Shown here in pieces: positions 35,713 through 44,252 of a stretch of DNA of 64,000 nt (positions are counted from its first letter, which is position 1; each line of letters starts with the position of its first letter). The stretch is from positions 248,001 through 312,000 of the forward strand of contig NZ_JAUKPO010000002.1 in assembly GCF_030503435.1 (NCBI RefSeq), in the 5' to 3' direction. The notes beneath the pieces are model-generated. The model was not told where the DNA came from. It saw only the letters and a program-made list of their open reading frames with translations, and did not search any database. The DNA comes from Rhodocytophaga aerolata (GTDB taxonomy: Bacteria > Bacteroidota > Bacteroidia > Cytophagales > 172606-1). The position numbers and the translations under genes were made by a program.

Positions 35713-38700
35713 TTGTTACCACTACAAAAAGTTATAATTATCAGCAAAGCAACTAACATATTACGTAAAGCAGGGAAGATAGTAGGATTCACTGTCTTAG
35801 GTATTATCCTTCTCTTTCTCTTGATATGGGGAGCCCTGCAAATACCGCAGGTTCAGACATTTGCCGTAAAAAAGGTTACGCAGAGCCTGTCGTCGAAACT
35901 CAATACGACTTTTCGTATTCAGCGGGTAGATATTGATTTTTTTAAGACCATTGTCCTGGAAGGTATTTATCTGGAAGATCAAAAGCAAGATACGCTCTTA
36001 TATGCCAATGAACTGCGGGTAAATTTGGGTGTACTTTCTTTATTCAAGAAAACCATTCATGTAAATGATATTGGCCTGGACAATGCCTACATACATATCA
36101 ACCGGCCAGCCAACGATTCTACCTACAATTTTGCTTTTATCCCGGAAGCCTTCGCCTCTACAGACACCACCACCCAGGATACTACGGCCTCAGCATGGGA
36201 TTTTGATTTGAGTGAGGTAAATCTGGAGAAAGTCCGCTTTGTAATGGACGACAAGTATGAAGGCAACGAGCTGAATCTTGCACTCAACTCTTTCAAACTT
36301 GATGTAGAAACGCTGGGGTTGCAAGACAAATTTCCACAGATCAACGACATTACCATAGATGGCCTGAACGTAGCTTTTGCACAACCGCAACCAGAAGCTG
36401 ATACACTAGCCGAGGTGGCTGCCGAAACTGCTAAACTTGATACCCTGGCTGGCTCAGTAGCAAAAGCTGTGGAAGGAGATAGCTTACAAAATGAGCTGGC
36501 TCAGAAAGATTCCATCAATACACCCTTTAATGATAGCGGTTACAGGGTAGCAGTGAATAACTTCACTATCCGCAACACCAACATTAAATACGATGTAAAA
36601 GGCGCACCTGTAGCAGAAAAAGGGATGGACTTTAGCCACATGGATATCCGCAACCTCCTACTGGAGATAGCCGACATCAAAGCTGGCGCCAATGACTTTA
36701 CCCTGGATGTGAATGCGTTAACTTTTCAGGAAAAAAGCGGATTCGATTTGCAGGAGTTTGCTCTCAACTTCCAGGCAGATATGCCTATGATTCAGGCTGA
36801 TTTACAAAAATTCCGCACAGCTAATTCTGTACTGGATGATGGCCTAATGGTAAAGCTTGAATCTATTAACGACATAGATAATCTACTCCAAAACTTGCAG
36901 ATAACTGCCAAATTTGCCCAGGATTCTCTGGCCATGCAGGATCTGGCTTATTTTTCAAATGCCCTGGATACTATCCCTGCTCTTGCCGGTCAGCACCTGT
37001 TCCTGGATGGCGGCTTACAGCTGAATGGCACTTCTGCTCAGATTACTAATTTACGGGCAGCTATGAATAATGCCAATTTTGTAACGCTGAATGGCAAAGC
37101 CGATAACTTCGATAACCTGCCGGAGATGCGAATAGATCTGGGAATACAGCCATTGCAAATCAGCCCCGACTTTGTAAAAGGATTTGTGCCAGCCGGAACA
37201 TTACCTCCTGAATTTACCAAATTAGGCAATATTGAACTACGCTCTACCCTGAATGGCATGCTGCGCAACATGCAGGGCGATATACGTCTGGCAACGGCTG
37301 CCGGGCGAGCCAACATGACGTTTAGGGCAGGTACGGATACCTCTTTTACTAACAACTGGCTGGATGCTGACCTTACTTTAGATCAGCTAGATCTGGAAAA
37401 GCTATTAGGAAAAGCAAGCAATCTGGGTAAAGTATCCCTAACAGCCCAGGTAGATGGCAGACGGTCTGGTGAGGTAATAGATGTAAATGATGCCCAAGTA
37501 AATGTTAGAAGCCTGCGGTACAATCAATATACGTATCAGAATATCCGGCTCAATGCCAGTTATTTGAACGAAATAGTACGAGGCAAACTAACTTCTGAAG
37601 ACCGTAATTTGCAAGCAAGTATTGTAGCCATCGCCAACCTGGGTAAAAAACAGCCAGGGTTTAATGTGCGGGCAGACATCCTGGAAGTAGACCTTAATGC
37701 GTTAAACTTTACTGAAGATACCTTAACCATCCGCACTGGCCTTATAGCAGACATTCAGGGAACTGATCCCAATCAGATGGTGGGAGATGCTATTATCAGC
37801 AACCTGGTATTGCAGCAACCTACCCGGGCTCTCACCATGGACTCTTTAATTGTGGCTGTAAATAATTCGCCAGAGTTTAAGGATATTCAGGTGCGGTCAG
37901 ATATTCTCAGTGCCAAAGTTAATGGCCGTTTCAGCTTCGAAGAATTACCCCTGGCTTTAAATTTATTTGTCCAGAAATACATCACTACCTATGAGGTAGG
38001 CCCTGAACAGCTGAAAAACGACCAGTCGGTGCATTTTGAAATGGCCATACCTGCCAATCCGAATATTATAGAAGGAATGGTAGAAGGCTTACGTATTCCG
38101 CAGCCTATTACAATTAATGGCAATTTTAACAGTGGCACCAGTCAGTTACTCTTATTTGGCAGCATTCCCCAAGTCTTTTTCAACGACCAGGTGGTTAATG
38201 CCTTCCTGCTGGATGTACGTACCGATGAAGATAAACTGCATTTTGATGCACGGGCCGAAAGTATAAAAGTAAGTGATAGTTTAATAATTCCTACTCCCCG
38301 CATCAACAGTACTGTAGAAGAAGATGATCTGCGGTTTAACCTCCGGCTGGCTGCGGAAGATGCAGAGTCCAGAATGAATCTCAATGGCCGCTTCCGGATT
38401 AAGCAAGATACCTTCCTGCTGGATTTCGATCCGTCCGATATTTATTTGAAAAACAAACGCTGGATACTTTCTGAAACCGGACAGATAATTTATGCGCCTG
38501 AATATTTGCAGATTAATGAATTTATGCTGCGCCAGAATAACCAGGTGATTGCTGCCAACAGCCGTGAAGTAGGCGGAGGCCGTTCTGCGCTGCATTTATC
38601 GCTGGCAAACATCAGTATAGAAGAAGCGCTGGAGCTAGCCGGGCAGCAGGATTTAGGTTTGAAGGGAATTATTTATGGAGAAGCCGAAGTAAGCGACCTT

Positions 38701-40578
38701 TTTGGCACACCTATTCTGGAAACACTGGTACAAATAGATACATTGAAAGTAGAAGAGAGTGCCATAGGCCATGTAGCTCTGGAAGCCGACCGGAATGCAG
38801 AGGGTGGAATTGGTATGGAAGCTTCTATTAAAGGGCAGTCGAACGATATAAATATGGCTGGTTCTTACCTTCCGGCAGAAGAAACCAATAACCTGAGCCT
38901 GGATGTAAACATCAACCAGATTACCTTAGAGCAATTCAACACCTTTGTTAAAGATTTTGTTACTGAAATGAAGGGCAGCCTAACGGCCGATATTAAAGTG
39001 CGCGGCAGCGTATCCGACCCTACAGTAAATGGCGAGCTGGTATTCGACTCCACCATGATCCGCCCTACCATGCTGGGAGTACCTTTTTCTATTATTAACC
39101 AACGAATTGCTTTTCAGGAAAAAGGCGTACAACTCAATAACTTCACTTTTACAGATGAGCAAAAGCGCCCGGCGGTATTGAACGGCTGGGTAGATTACAG
39201 CGACCTGGAAAACGTACGGATGGATCTAACGTTTAAAACAGACCGCTTTCAATTTGTAAATACCCGCACTGGAGATACCTTCTATGGTCAAGCGTTTGCT
39301 TCTACCAATCTTCGTATACAAGGCCCCTTATCTAATATGGTAATGACTGGCCAGGTACGTACGCTGGAAGATACCAAACTCTTTTTAATTGGCTATAACA
39401 AAGGAGCCGCCGAAGCCAATAGAGCTACCTATGTAACGTTTGTAGGCGTCAACGATCTGAATTCTTCTAATGATGCTGAGCAAAGCGAAGAAACAGAGCC
39501 TGAGGAAAAGCCTGCCAAGTCAGCATCCACGTTTTCTATGGACGTGCGGGCCGAAGTTACCTCTGAGGCTGAGGTAAATATTCTGCTCAGCGATGCAAGT
39601 AAAGACAACATCCGGGCGTTGGGAGATGGCGCTTTCGATATACGCATGACGCCACAAGGCGATATGCTTATTTTTGGCGAGTATGTTATAAAAGAAGGAA
39701 GTTATCTGTTAAACTTGCTTGGTGCCGTAACAAAAAAATTCGATATAGAAGAGGGAAGTACCATTACGATGAATGGCCCAGTTGATCAGGTACGTTTAGA
39801 TATTACAGCTATTTACGAAGTAGAAACTTCCCTGGCAGAACTGAATGAAGAAGGCATGGCGCTGGTACATGTGCTAACAAATATTGAAGGGGGCTTAGAG
39901 GGGCTGGAAGTGAGTTTTGATATCCGGGTACCTGAAAACCGGAATACCACCGGAGCAGATGCTGTATCGCAGCAGTTGGAGCAGTTCCGTCAAGACGAAA
40001 GTGAGTTGAATAAACAAGCCCTGGCGTTAATTGCCTTAAACCGGTTTCTGATTAACAGCAACCCATTGGCAGGCGGCTCAGGCGGAGGCGGTACTGTACA
40101 AACGGTGAACGAACAGGTGGATAAAGGTATTAGCGGCCTTCTCTCTTCACAGCTTAACAACCTGGCACAGGATTACCTGGGCGTGGAAGTAAGTGTTAAC
40201 GTAGAATCCCGGGAAGGCACTTCCAGCTATACAGACAAGAATGTTGGCTTAAATGTATCAAAGTCTCTGTTTGACGACCGGCTAAGTGTATCTGTTGGGG
40301 GTAATATTGGTGTGGGCGGTACAGCGTCTACCAGCAATAGCGCCCGGAATGTAATTGGCGATTTTCTAGCTGAATACAGACTTTTGCCCTCCGGAAACTT
40401 AAACCTGCGGTTTTTCCGTACAAACCAGCTAGACCAGCTGGGGCAGATGGAGTTCCGTGAAAGGATTGGTTTTTCTCTTATTCACCGCAAGCGGTTTAAC
40501 AAATGGAAGTACCTGTTTAAGAGCCGGACAAAAGAGAAAAAGAGATTAGGTATAGAAGGCAACCCAGATGAACAGTAA
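35713..40578 (+). CDS. tamB: TamB-like translocation and assembly module protein (DUF490)
   Basis: Very long protein (about 1621 residues) with an N-terminal membrane anchor (VGFTVLGIILLFLLIWGALQI, about 25-45) and a huge beta-helical periplasmic body of AsmA/TamB type; the C-terminal domain of unknown function DUF490 covers about 1180-1610. TamB-like proteins bridge inner and outer membrane and help insert autotransporters or carry phospholipids. No ATG is available before the membrane segment: the frame opens at a TTG (35713), and GTG/ATA alternatives are near, so the start is uncertain. The partner BamA-like TamA gene is not adjacent; in Bacteroidota TamB is usually separate. A hairpin ends the gene. 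Confidence 0.88.
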   Translation: MLPLQKVIIISKATNILRKAGKIVGFTVLGIILLFLLIWGALQIPQVQTFAVKKVTQSLSSKLNTTFRIQRVDIDFFKTIVLEGIYLEDQKQDTLLYANELRVNLGVLSLFKKTIHVNDIGLDNAYIHINRPANDSTYNFAFIPEAFASTDTTTQDTTASAWDFDLSEVNLEKVRFVMDDKYEGNELNLALNSFKLDVETLGLQDKFPQINDITIDGLNVAFAQPQPEADTLAEVAAETAKLDTLAGSVAKAVEGDSLQNELAQKDSINTPFNDSGYRVAVNNFTIRNTNIKYDVKGAPVAEKGMDFSHMDIRNLLLEIADIKAGANDFTLDVNALTFQEKSGFDLQEFALNFQADMPMIQADLQKFRTANSVLDDGLMVKLESINDIDNLLQNLQITAKFAQDSLAMQDLAYFSNALDTIPALAGQHLFLDGGLQLNGTSAQITNLRAAMNNANFVTLNGKADNFDNLPEMRIDLGIQPLQISPDFVKGFVPAGTLPPEFTKLGNIELRSTLNGMLRNMQGDIRLATAAGRANMTFRAGTDTSFTNNWLDADLTLDQLDLEKLLGKASNLGKVSLTAQVDGRRSGEVIDVNDAQVNVRSLRYNQYTYQNIRLNASYLNEIVRGKLTSEDRNLQASIVAIANLGKKQPGFNVRADILEVDLNALNFTEDTLTIRTGLIADIQGTDPNQMVGDAIISNLVLQQPTRALTMDSLIVAVNNSPEFKDIQVRSDILSAKVNGRFSFEELPLALNLFVQKYITTYEVGPEQLKNDQSVHFEMAIPANPNIIEGMVEGLRIPQPITINGNFNSGTSQLLLFGSIPQVFFNDQVVNAFLLDVRTDEDKLHFDARAESIKVSDSLIIPTPRINSTVEEDDLRFNLRLAAEDAESRMNLNGRFRIKQDTFLLDFDPSDIYLKNKRWILSETGQIIYAPEYLQINEFMLRQNNQVIAANSREVGGGRSALHLSLANISIEEALELAGQQDLGLKGIIYGEAEVSDLFGTPILETLVQIDTLKVEESAIGHVALEADRNAEGGIGMEASIKGQSNDINMAGSYLPAEETNNLSLDVNINQITLEQFNTFVKDFVTEMKGSLTADIKVRGSVSDPTVNGELVFDSTMIRPTMLGVPFSIINQRIAFQEKGVQLNNFTFTDEQKRPAVLNGWVDYSDLENVRMDLTFKTDRFQFVNTRTGDTFYGQAFASTNLRIQGPLSNMVMTGQVRTLEDTKLFLIGYNKGAAEANRATYVTFVGVNDLNSSNDAEQSEETEPEEKPAKSASTFSMDVRAEVTSEAEVNILLSDASKDNIRALGDGAFDIRMTPQGDMLIFGEYVIKEGSYLLNLLGAVTKKFDIEEGSTITMNGPVDQVRLDITAIYEVETSLAELNEEGMALVHVLTNIEGGLEGLEVSFDIRVPENRNTTGADAVSQQLEQFRQDESELNKQALALIALNRFLINSNPLAGGSGGGGTVQTVNEQVDKGISGLLSSQLNNLAQDYLGVEVSVNVESREGTSSYTDKNVGLNVSKSLFDDRLSVSVGGNIGVGGTASTSNSARNVIGDFLAEYRLLPSGNLNLRFFRTNQLDQLGQMEFRERIGFSLIHRKRFNKWKYLFKSRTKEKKRLGIEGNPDEQ

Positions 40579-40604
40579 ACAAACGCAGTAAACAAACCAT
40601 TACT

Positions 40605-40630
40605 AAAAGACGCATATGCTGCGTCTTTTT
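40605..40630 (+). terminator. Terminator of the TamB gene
   Basis: AAAAGACGCA / TGCGTCTTTT with a TATGC loop and a T-run, 27 bases after the stop. Confidence 0.85.
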
Positions 40631-40733
40631 TGTTACTATAGCTTTTATCCATTGTTAACACCTAACAAATTGCCTACTACACAGTTCTCTAACAACAACG
40701 ATTGATTTACCTATTATCACAGACTATTTTTTT

Positions 40734-41462
40734 ATGATTGTCAATACAGACCCAAAAGGGTGGGAAGTAATTCACCAGCGGGCACACGGATTATTAGCTA
40801 TGAAAATAGCCAGCCAATGGCGCAAAGACCAGCGGCCGCATCGATGGATAGAAACTTTGCTGGCAACTGCCGAACACGACGACGGCCAGGAAGACTGGAC
40901 AGGAACAAACCACATCAATGAAGCAGGTGCCCCCCTGGATTTTATCCATAAACGCTTCAACATGGTGCAGTTGAAACGCATAACTGAACTCTCGCAGCAT
41001 AAAGGACAATGGATAGCACTGCTTATTTCTATGCACATGTCTTTTTTATATGAGAGTATGCGGGGCAAAGAAAAAGAACTGGATTCATTTCTGGATGAAC
41101 AGAAACAGCACCAGGAACAATGGAGGAAATCGCTGAAAGTTAGCCAGCAGGAAGTAAAAAGTGCCTATGCGCTGATGCAGTGGTGCGACCGTTTCTCCCT
41201 CATCTTATGCAGAAATGAACTGCCTGCCGGAGAAAGATTGCTGGAAGTAAGCACTGGGCCCGATGGCACAAAGTACGAAGTAATGCAGCAAGGCGATAAA
41301 ACAGTAATAGTAAAACCCTGGCCTTTTGAAGAAGATAGGTTTGAGCTATCTATAGAAGCTACTTACCTTAATCAATTGAGCTTTAAAAACGACCAGGAGT
41401 TATTGGCTACCTTAAAAAAATCTGCCATTAAGGACAAAGCATGGCTGCTAAGCAAGGCGTAG
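40734..41462 (+). CDS. DUF3891 family protein
   Basis: 242 residues, cytosolic. It opens with IVNTDPKGWEVIHQRAHGLLAMKIASQW and holds TAEHDDGQEDW (about 46-56) whose His-Asp-Asp pattern recalls an HD-type metal site, together with an early His in QRAHGLLA. This is the DUF3891 pattern, found widely in Bacteroidota and Firmicutes without known function. The region around residue 100 (MHMSFLYESM) gives further His. Followed 66 bp later by hisG. Confidence 0.75.
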   Translation: MIVNTDPKGWEVIHQRAHGLLAMKIASQWRKDQRPHRWIETLLATAEHDDGQEDWTGTNHINEAGAPLDFIHKRFNMVQLKRITELSQHKGQWIALLISMHMSFLYESMRGKEKELDSFLDEQKQHQEQWRKSLKVSQQEVKSAYALMQWCDRFSLILCRNELPAGERLLEVSTGPDGTKYEVMQQGDKTVIVKPWPFEEDRFELSIEATYLNQLSFKNDQELLATLKKSAIKDKAWLLSKA

Positions 41463-41490
41463 GGGAACAGGTTATATCAAATAAATCCTC

Positions 41491-41498
41491 TACCTTTG
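41491..41498 (+). promoter_or_regulatory. -7 promoter box of hisG
   Basis: TACCTTTG, a perfect TAnnTTTG match, ends 30 bases before the hisG start codon. Lack of a clear -33 box is noted. Confidence 0.5.
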
Positions 41499-41528
41499 CA
41501 GCAGCATAAGCTTTATTACGAATTATAA

Positions 41529-42395
41529 ATGTTCATGGAAGAGAAAATCCGGATTGCCATACAAAAATCTGGCAGGTTAAGTGAAGATTCATTAAAACTG
41601 ATTAAAGAGTGTGGCATTCAATTCAACAATGGTACTGGTAAGTTAAAATCCGATTCAGACAATTTTCCGGCAGAGTTCCTTTTCCTACGTGACGACGACA
41701 TACCGGGTTATGTAGCTGACGGCGTGGCAGACATAGGGATTGTAGGCGAAAATGTATCTGTAGAGACAAATAAACCGGTACATACGGTACATAAACTAGG
41801 GTTTTCCAAATGCCGCTTATCTTTAGCAGTACCCCGGACGGTAGAATATACAGGACTGCAAATGTTTCATAACAAAAATATAGCTACCTCCTATCCACGT
41901 ATCTTGTCTACCTATTTGCAGCAGGAGGGAATTGAGGCAGCTATTCATGAAATCAGCGGATCAGTAGAAATAGCTCCCAGCATTGGCCTAGCCGATGCCA
42001 TATGTGATATTGTCAGTTCCGGCAGCACATTAATGAGTAATGGGTTGAAGGAAGTAGAAGTTATTTTCCGTTCGGAAGCTGTTTTAATCAGCAGCAATAC
42101 CTTATCAGCTGCTAAGCAGAAAATACTGGATCAGCTGCTGTTCAGGATTAAAGCCGTGCAGGCAGCCAAAAACAATAAATATATACTACTGAATGCACCC
42201 AACCATGCTATTCCTAAGATAATAGATGTATTGCCAGGCATGAAAAGCCCCACCGTGGTGCCCCTGGCTATGGAAGGCTGGAGCTCGATTCATTCTGTGA
42301 TCAACGAAAATGAATTCTGGCAAATTATTGAAAACCTGCGGGAAGCCGGAGCCCAAGGAATTCTTGTGGTACCTATCGAAAAAATGATTATATAG
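41529..42395 (+). CDS. hisG: ATP phosphoribosyltransferase, long form
   Basis: First step of histidine synthesis: ATP plus PRPP to phosphoribosyl-ATP. 288 residues, the long form with a C-terminal ACT-like regulatory domain (about 210-288, giving histidine feedback), so HisZ is not needed. Motifs: KIRIAIQKSGRLSEDSLKL at the start, DDIPGYVADGVADIGIVGEN, and the PRPP-binding loop DAICDIVSSGSTLMSNGL. Start may also be the ATG at 41535. Unlike the usual his operon, no hisD, hisC or hisB follows: the next gene is a DUF1080 protein. It has its own promoter box. Confidence 0.95.
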   Translation: MFMEEKIRIAIQKSGRLSEDSLKLIKECGIQFNNGTGKLKSDSDNFPAEFLFLRDDDIPGYVADGVADIGIVGENVSVETNKPVHTVHKLGFSKCRLSLAVPRTVEYTGLQMFHNKNIATSYPRILSTYLQQEGIEAAIHEISGSVEIAPSIGLADAICDIVSSGSTLMSNGLKEVEVIFRSEAVLISSNTLSAAKQKILDQLLFRIKAVQAAKNNKYILLNAPNHAIPKIIDVLPGMKSPTVVPLAMEGWSSIHSVINENEFWQIIENLREAGAQGILVVPIEKMII

Positions 42396-42420
42396 CAAAT
42401 AAACTAGCCCTAGCTGCTTT

Positions 42421-43143
42421 ATGAAAAACCTTTGTCTATGTATCATTTGCTTTATAGTAGCATTGGGCACGCAGGCCCAGGTTGCCAATACATTATCTGG
42501 ACAGGAAAAAAAGGAAGGCTGGAAACTATTGTTTGATGGAAAAAGCCTTATTGGCTGGCATACCTATGGAAAAAAAGGGATTGGCCCAGCCTGGAAAGTT
42601 GAAGGAGATGCGTTATTACTACATGTACCGGAGAGAGCAGGAAATAAAACGCAGGGAGGCGGAGATATCGTAACTGATGACGTATTTACCGGAGACTTTG
42701 AACTAAAGTTTGACTGGAAAATTACCCGTTTGGCGAATAGTGGCGTGTTTTTATTTGTTACAGAAAGTCCCAAGTATGAGAATGCACACAATACTGGCTT
42801 AGAAATACAAGTTACAGACAATGCCATTTTTGGTGAAGGCCCAGATAACAACCGCCGGGCAGGCGACCTATTCGGAATTGCCAGTTCCAGGCTACGGGAG
42901 GTAAAATCGGTAGGTGAATGGAACCAGACACACGTAGTATTTCAGAAAGGCCGCTTAAATATATTTCTGAATGGATTTCAGATCCACGAAATACGGTTGG
43001 ACAGCCAGGCATGGAAAGAAGCTTTAGCCAAAAGTGGCCTGAAAGAAGCTCCCATTAGCCAAGGCAAATTTACCGGACGCATCGGAATACAAGATTGGGG
43101 TAGCCAAGCATGGTACCGGAATATTAAGATAAAGCCCTTATAG
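42421..43143 (+). CDS. DUF1080 secreted protein (3-keto-glycoside hydrolase/lyase-like)
   Basis: 240 residues, signal peptide ending TQAQ. The single DUF1080 concanavalin-like jelly roll shows EGWKLLFDGKSLIGWHTYG, AWKVEGDALLLHV, DFELKFDWKI, NSGVFLF, GLEIQVTDN and the ending RIGIQDWGSQAWYRNIKIKPL. DUF1080 proteins of Bacteroidota have been shown to cleave 3-keto-disaccharides or 3-keto-glycosides, made by Gfo/Idh-type oxidases; two exported Gfo/Idh proteins occur elsewhere in the window. Starts 25 bp after hisG and is ended by a strong hairpin, so it may be cotranscribed with hisG without a functional tie. Confidence 0.88.
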   Translation: MKNLCLCIICFIVALGTQAQVANTLSGQEKKEGWKLLFDGKSLIGWHTYGKKGIGPAWKVEGDALLLHVPERAGNKTQGGGDIVTDDVFTGDFELKFDWKITRLANSGVFLFVTESPKYENAHNTGLEIQVTDNAIFGEGPDNNRRAGDLFGIASSRLREVKSVGEWNQTHVVFQKGRLNIFLNGFQIHEIRLDSQAWKEALAKSGLKEAPISQGKFTGRIGIQDWGSQAWYRNIKIKPL

Positions 43144-43187
43144 AATACATATCAAGCCTAGACATGAACGTTTCTTTAAAGCATATA

Positions 43188-43229
43188 TGAAAAACCCTGC
43201 CAGGTGGAATAATCTGGCAGGGTTTTTCA
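43188..43229. terminator. Strong bidirectional terminator
   Basis: Perfect 16-bp stem TGAAAAACCCTGCCAG / CTGGCAGGGTTTTTCA with a 10-base loop, between the DUF1080 gene and the convergent minus-strand gene ending at 43256. Confidence 0.92.
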
Positions 43230-43255
43230 ATTTTTCGATTTTATAAAGATTTTAC

Positions 43256-43825
43256 CTAAGCTTCTGCCTTCATTGCCTGAGAAAGCTCTTCCCGGTGTTT
43301 TTTATTTACCTTAAATGCGTCTAAGGTTTTCTGATACACTTCTTTATCTCCGCCTTTTATCCGGTTTACTACGGCTTCCAGCTGTTTGTCTGATAACCAG
43401 GGGCGGGTATCTTCTACAGCAGGGGCAGCGGGCTGTTCGGTTGCCGCCTGGGCGGGTTGCCTGTTCTGCGATTTACTTATTTCATCTGCGCTGGCAATAC
43501 TATCTATAACCCCGATACCTGCCATAGCACAAGCCCTGCCTACAGCCGAAGTCTCTGCATTTTCCAGAGCCGATGAGTAATTTACTTCCCGGTAATTATC
43601 AGACTCCAGCTCTTGGGCTAACCCGGTATACACATATTGTTTATCATCTTTGTACATGGTAAGCTTGGCTTTCACTACCCACATTTTGCGTGATTCAAAG
43701 TACTGGTAATCAGTTTCAATAGAATAATCAAAATCGTCCTGGTTGGCTAAGTACAAAATGCGTTCTTTTACTTCTACATACTCTTTACCTTTGATAGAGA
43801 TTGTTTTTAGTTTTCTGGTGGCCAT
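43256..43825 (-). CDS. Phage-recombination-like protein with ETSAVGRA motif
   Basis: 189 residues, basic start (MATRKLKTISIKGKEYVEV). The core YSSALENAETSAVGRACAMA (about 82-101) followed by GIGVI is a pattern I know from phage and plasmid proteins of the single-strand-annealing/ERF-like kind, where the sequence SxxENxETSAVGRAL recurs. After a Gln/Pro/Ala-rich linker (about 120-140) comes a small helical C-terminal part (LSDKQLEAVVNRIKGGD) typical of annealing-protein tails. No other phage gene is near. Identity beyond the motif is inferred; function unproven. Confidence 0.55.
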   Translation of the reverse strand: MATRKLKTISIKGKEYVEVKERILYLANQDDFDYSIETDYQYFESRKMWVVKAKLTMYKDDKQYVYTGLAQELESDNYREVNYSSALENAETSAVGRACAMAGIGVIDSIASADEISKSQNRQPAQAATEQPAAPAVEDTRPWLSDKQLEAVVNRIKGGDKEVYQKTLDAFKVNKKHREELSQAMKAEA

Positions 43826-44252
43826 AAAATGTGTAAATGGATAAGTTGTGCTAGGCTAATTAAATGAAAAAATAATGTCAGAATTACAAATTACTACTGA
43901 TTATACTAAGGCAGATTAATAAATGCCTGCTGAGCAAATTAATAAAGTATTGGCACAAATACCAATCTTATAAAATTTAGTCAGACAAGTGTTTATTCAT
44001 TGAGGTATACCCAGTATCAGGCCAGAGAATTACAGTTTGATCTGTTAGTAAAGATTTTGAAATTCATTCTACTTAGTGCCTACCATTACCAAAGCCCCTC
44101 TATTTATTCCCATCCCATAGCTGAGTCCAAAGCCAAGGCTGATTTGCCAGGTGGTAACCTTTTAAAGGCTGTCTGTATATATCCCGTGTAAGATTCTTTC
44201 AATTAATAAAAGCGGTAATTCCTGATAGAACCTTAATAAACGTGTTTACAGT
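43826..44252. other. Intergenic region between divergent genes
   Basis: About 430 bases between the minus-strand ETSAVGRA gene and the plus-strand T9SS cargo gene. A 63-codon frame at 44000-44191 has no coding features. I found no RNA gene, repeat or convincing promoter box. Confidence 0.4.

Noticed and set aside
43256-43825. A prophage or integrated element around the ETSAVGRA gene
   Set aside because: Neighbours are ordinary chromosomal genes with normal terminators; no integrase, portal, or att-like repeats are visible.
44000-44191. 63-codon frame upstream of the T9SS cargo gene
   Set aside because: No domain, no promoter or start context, and composition like intergenic DNA.
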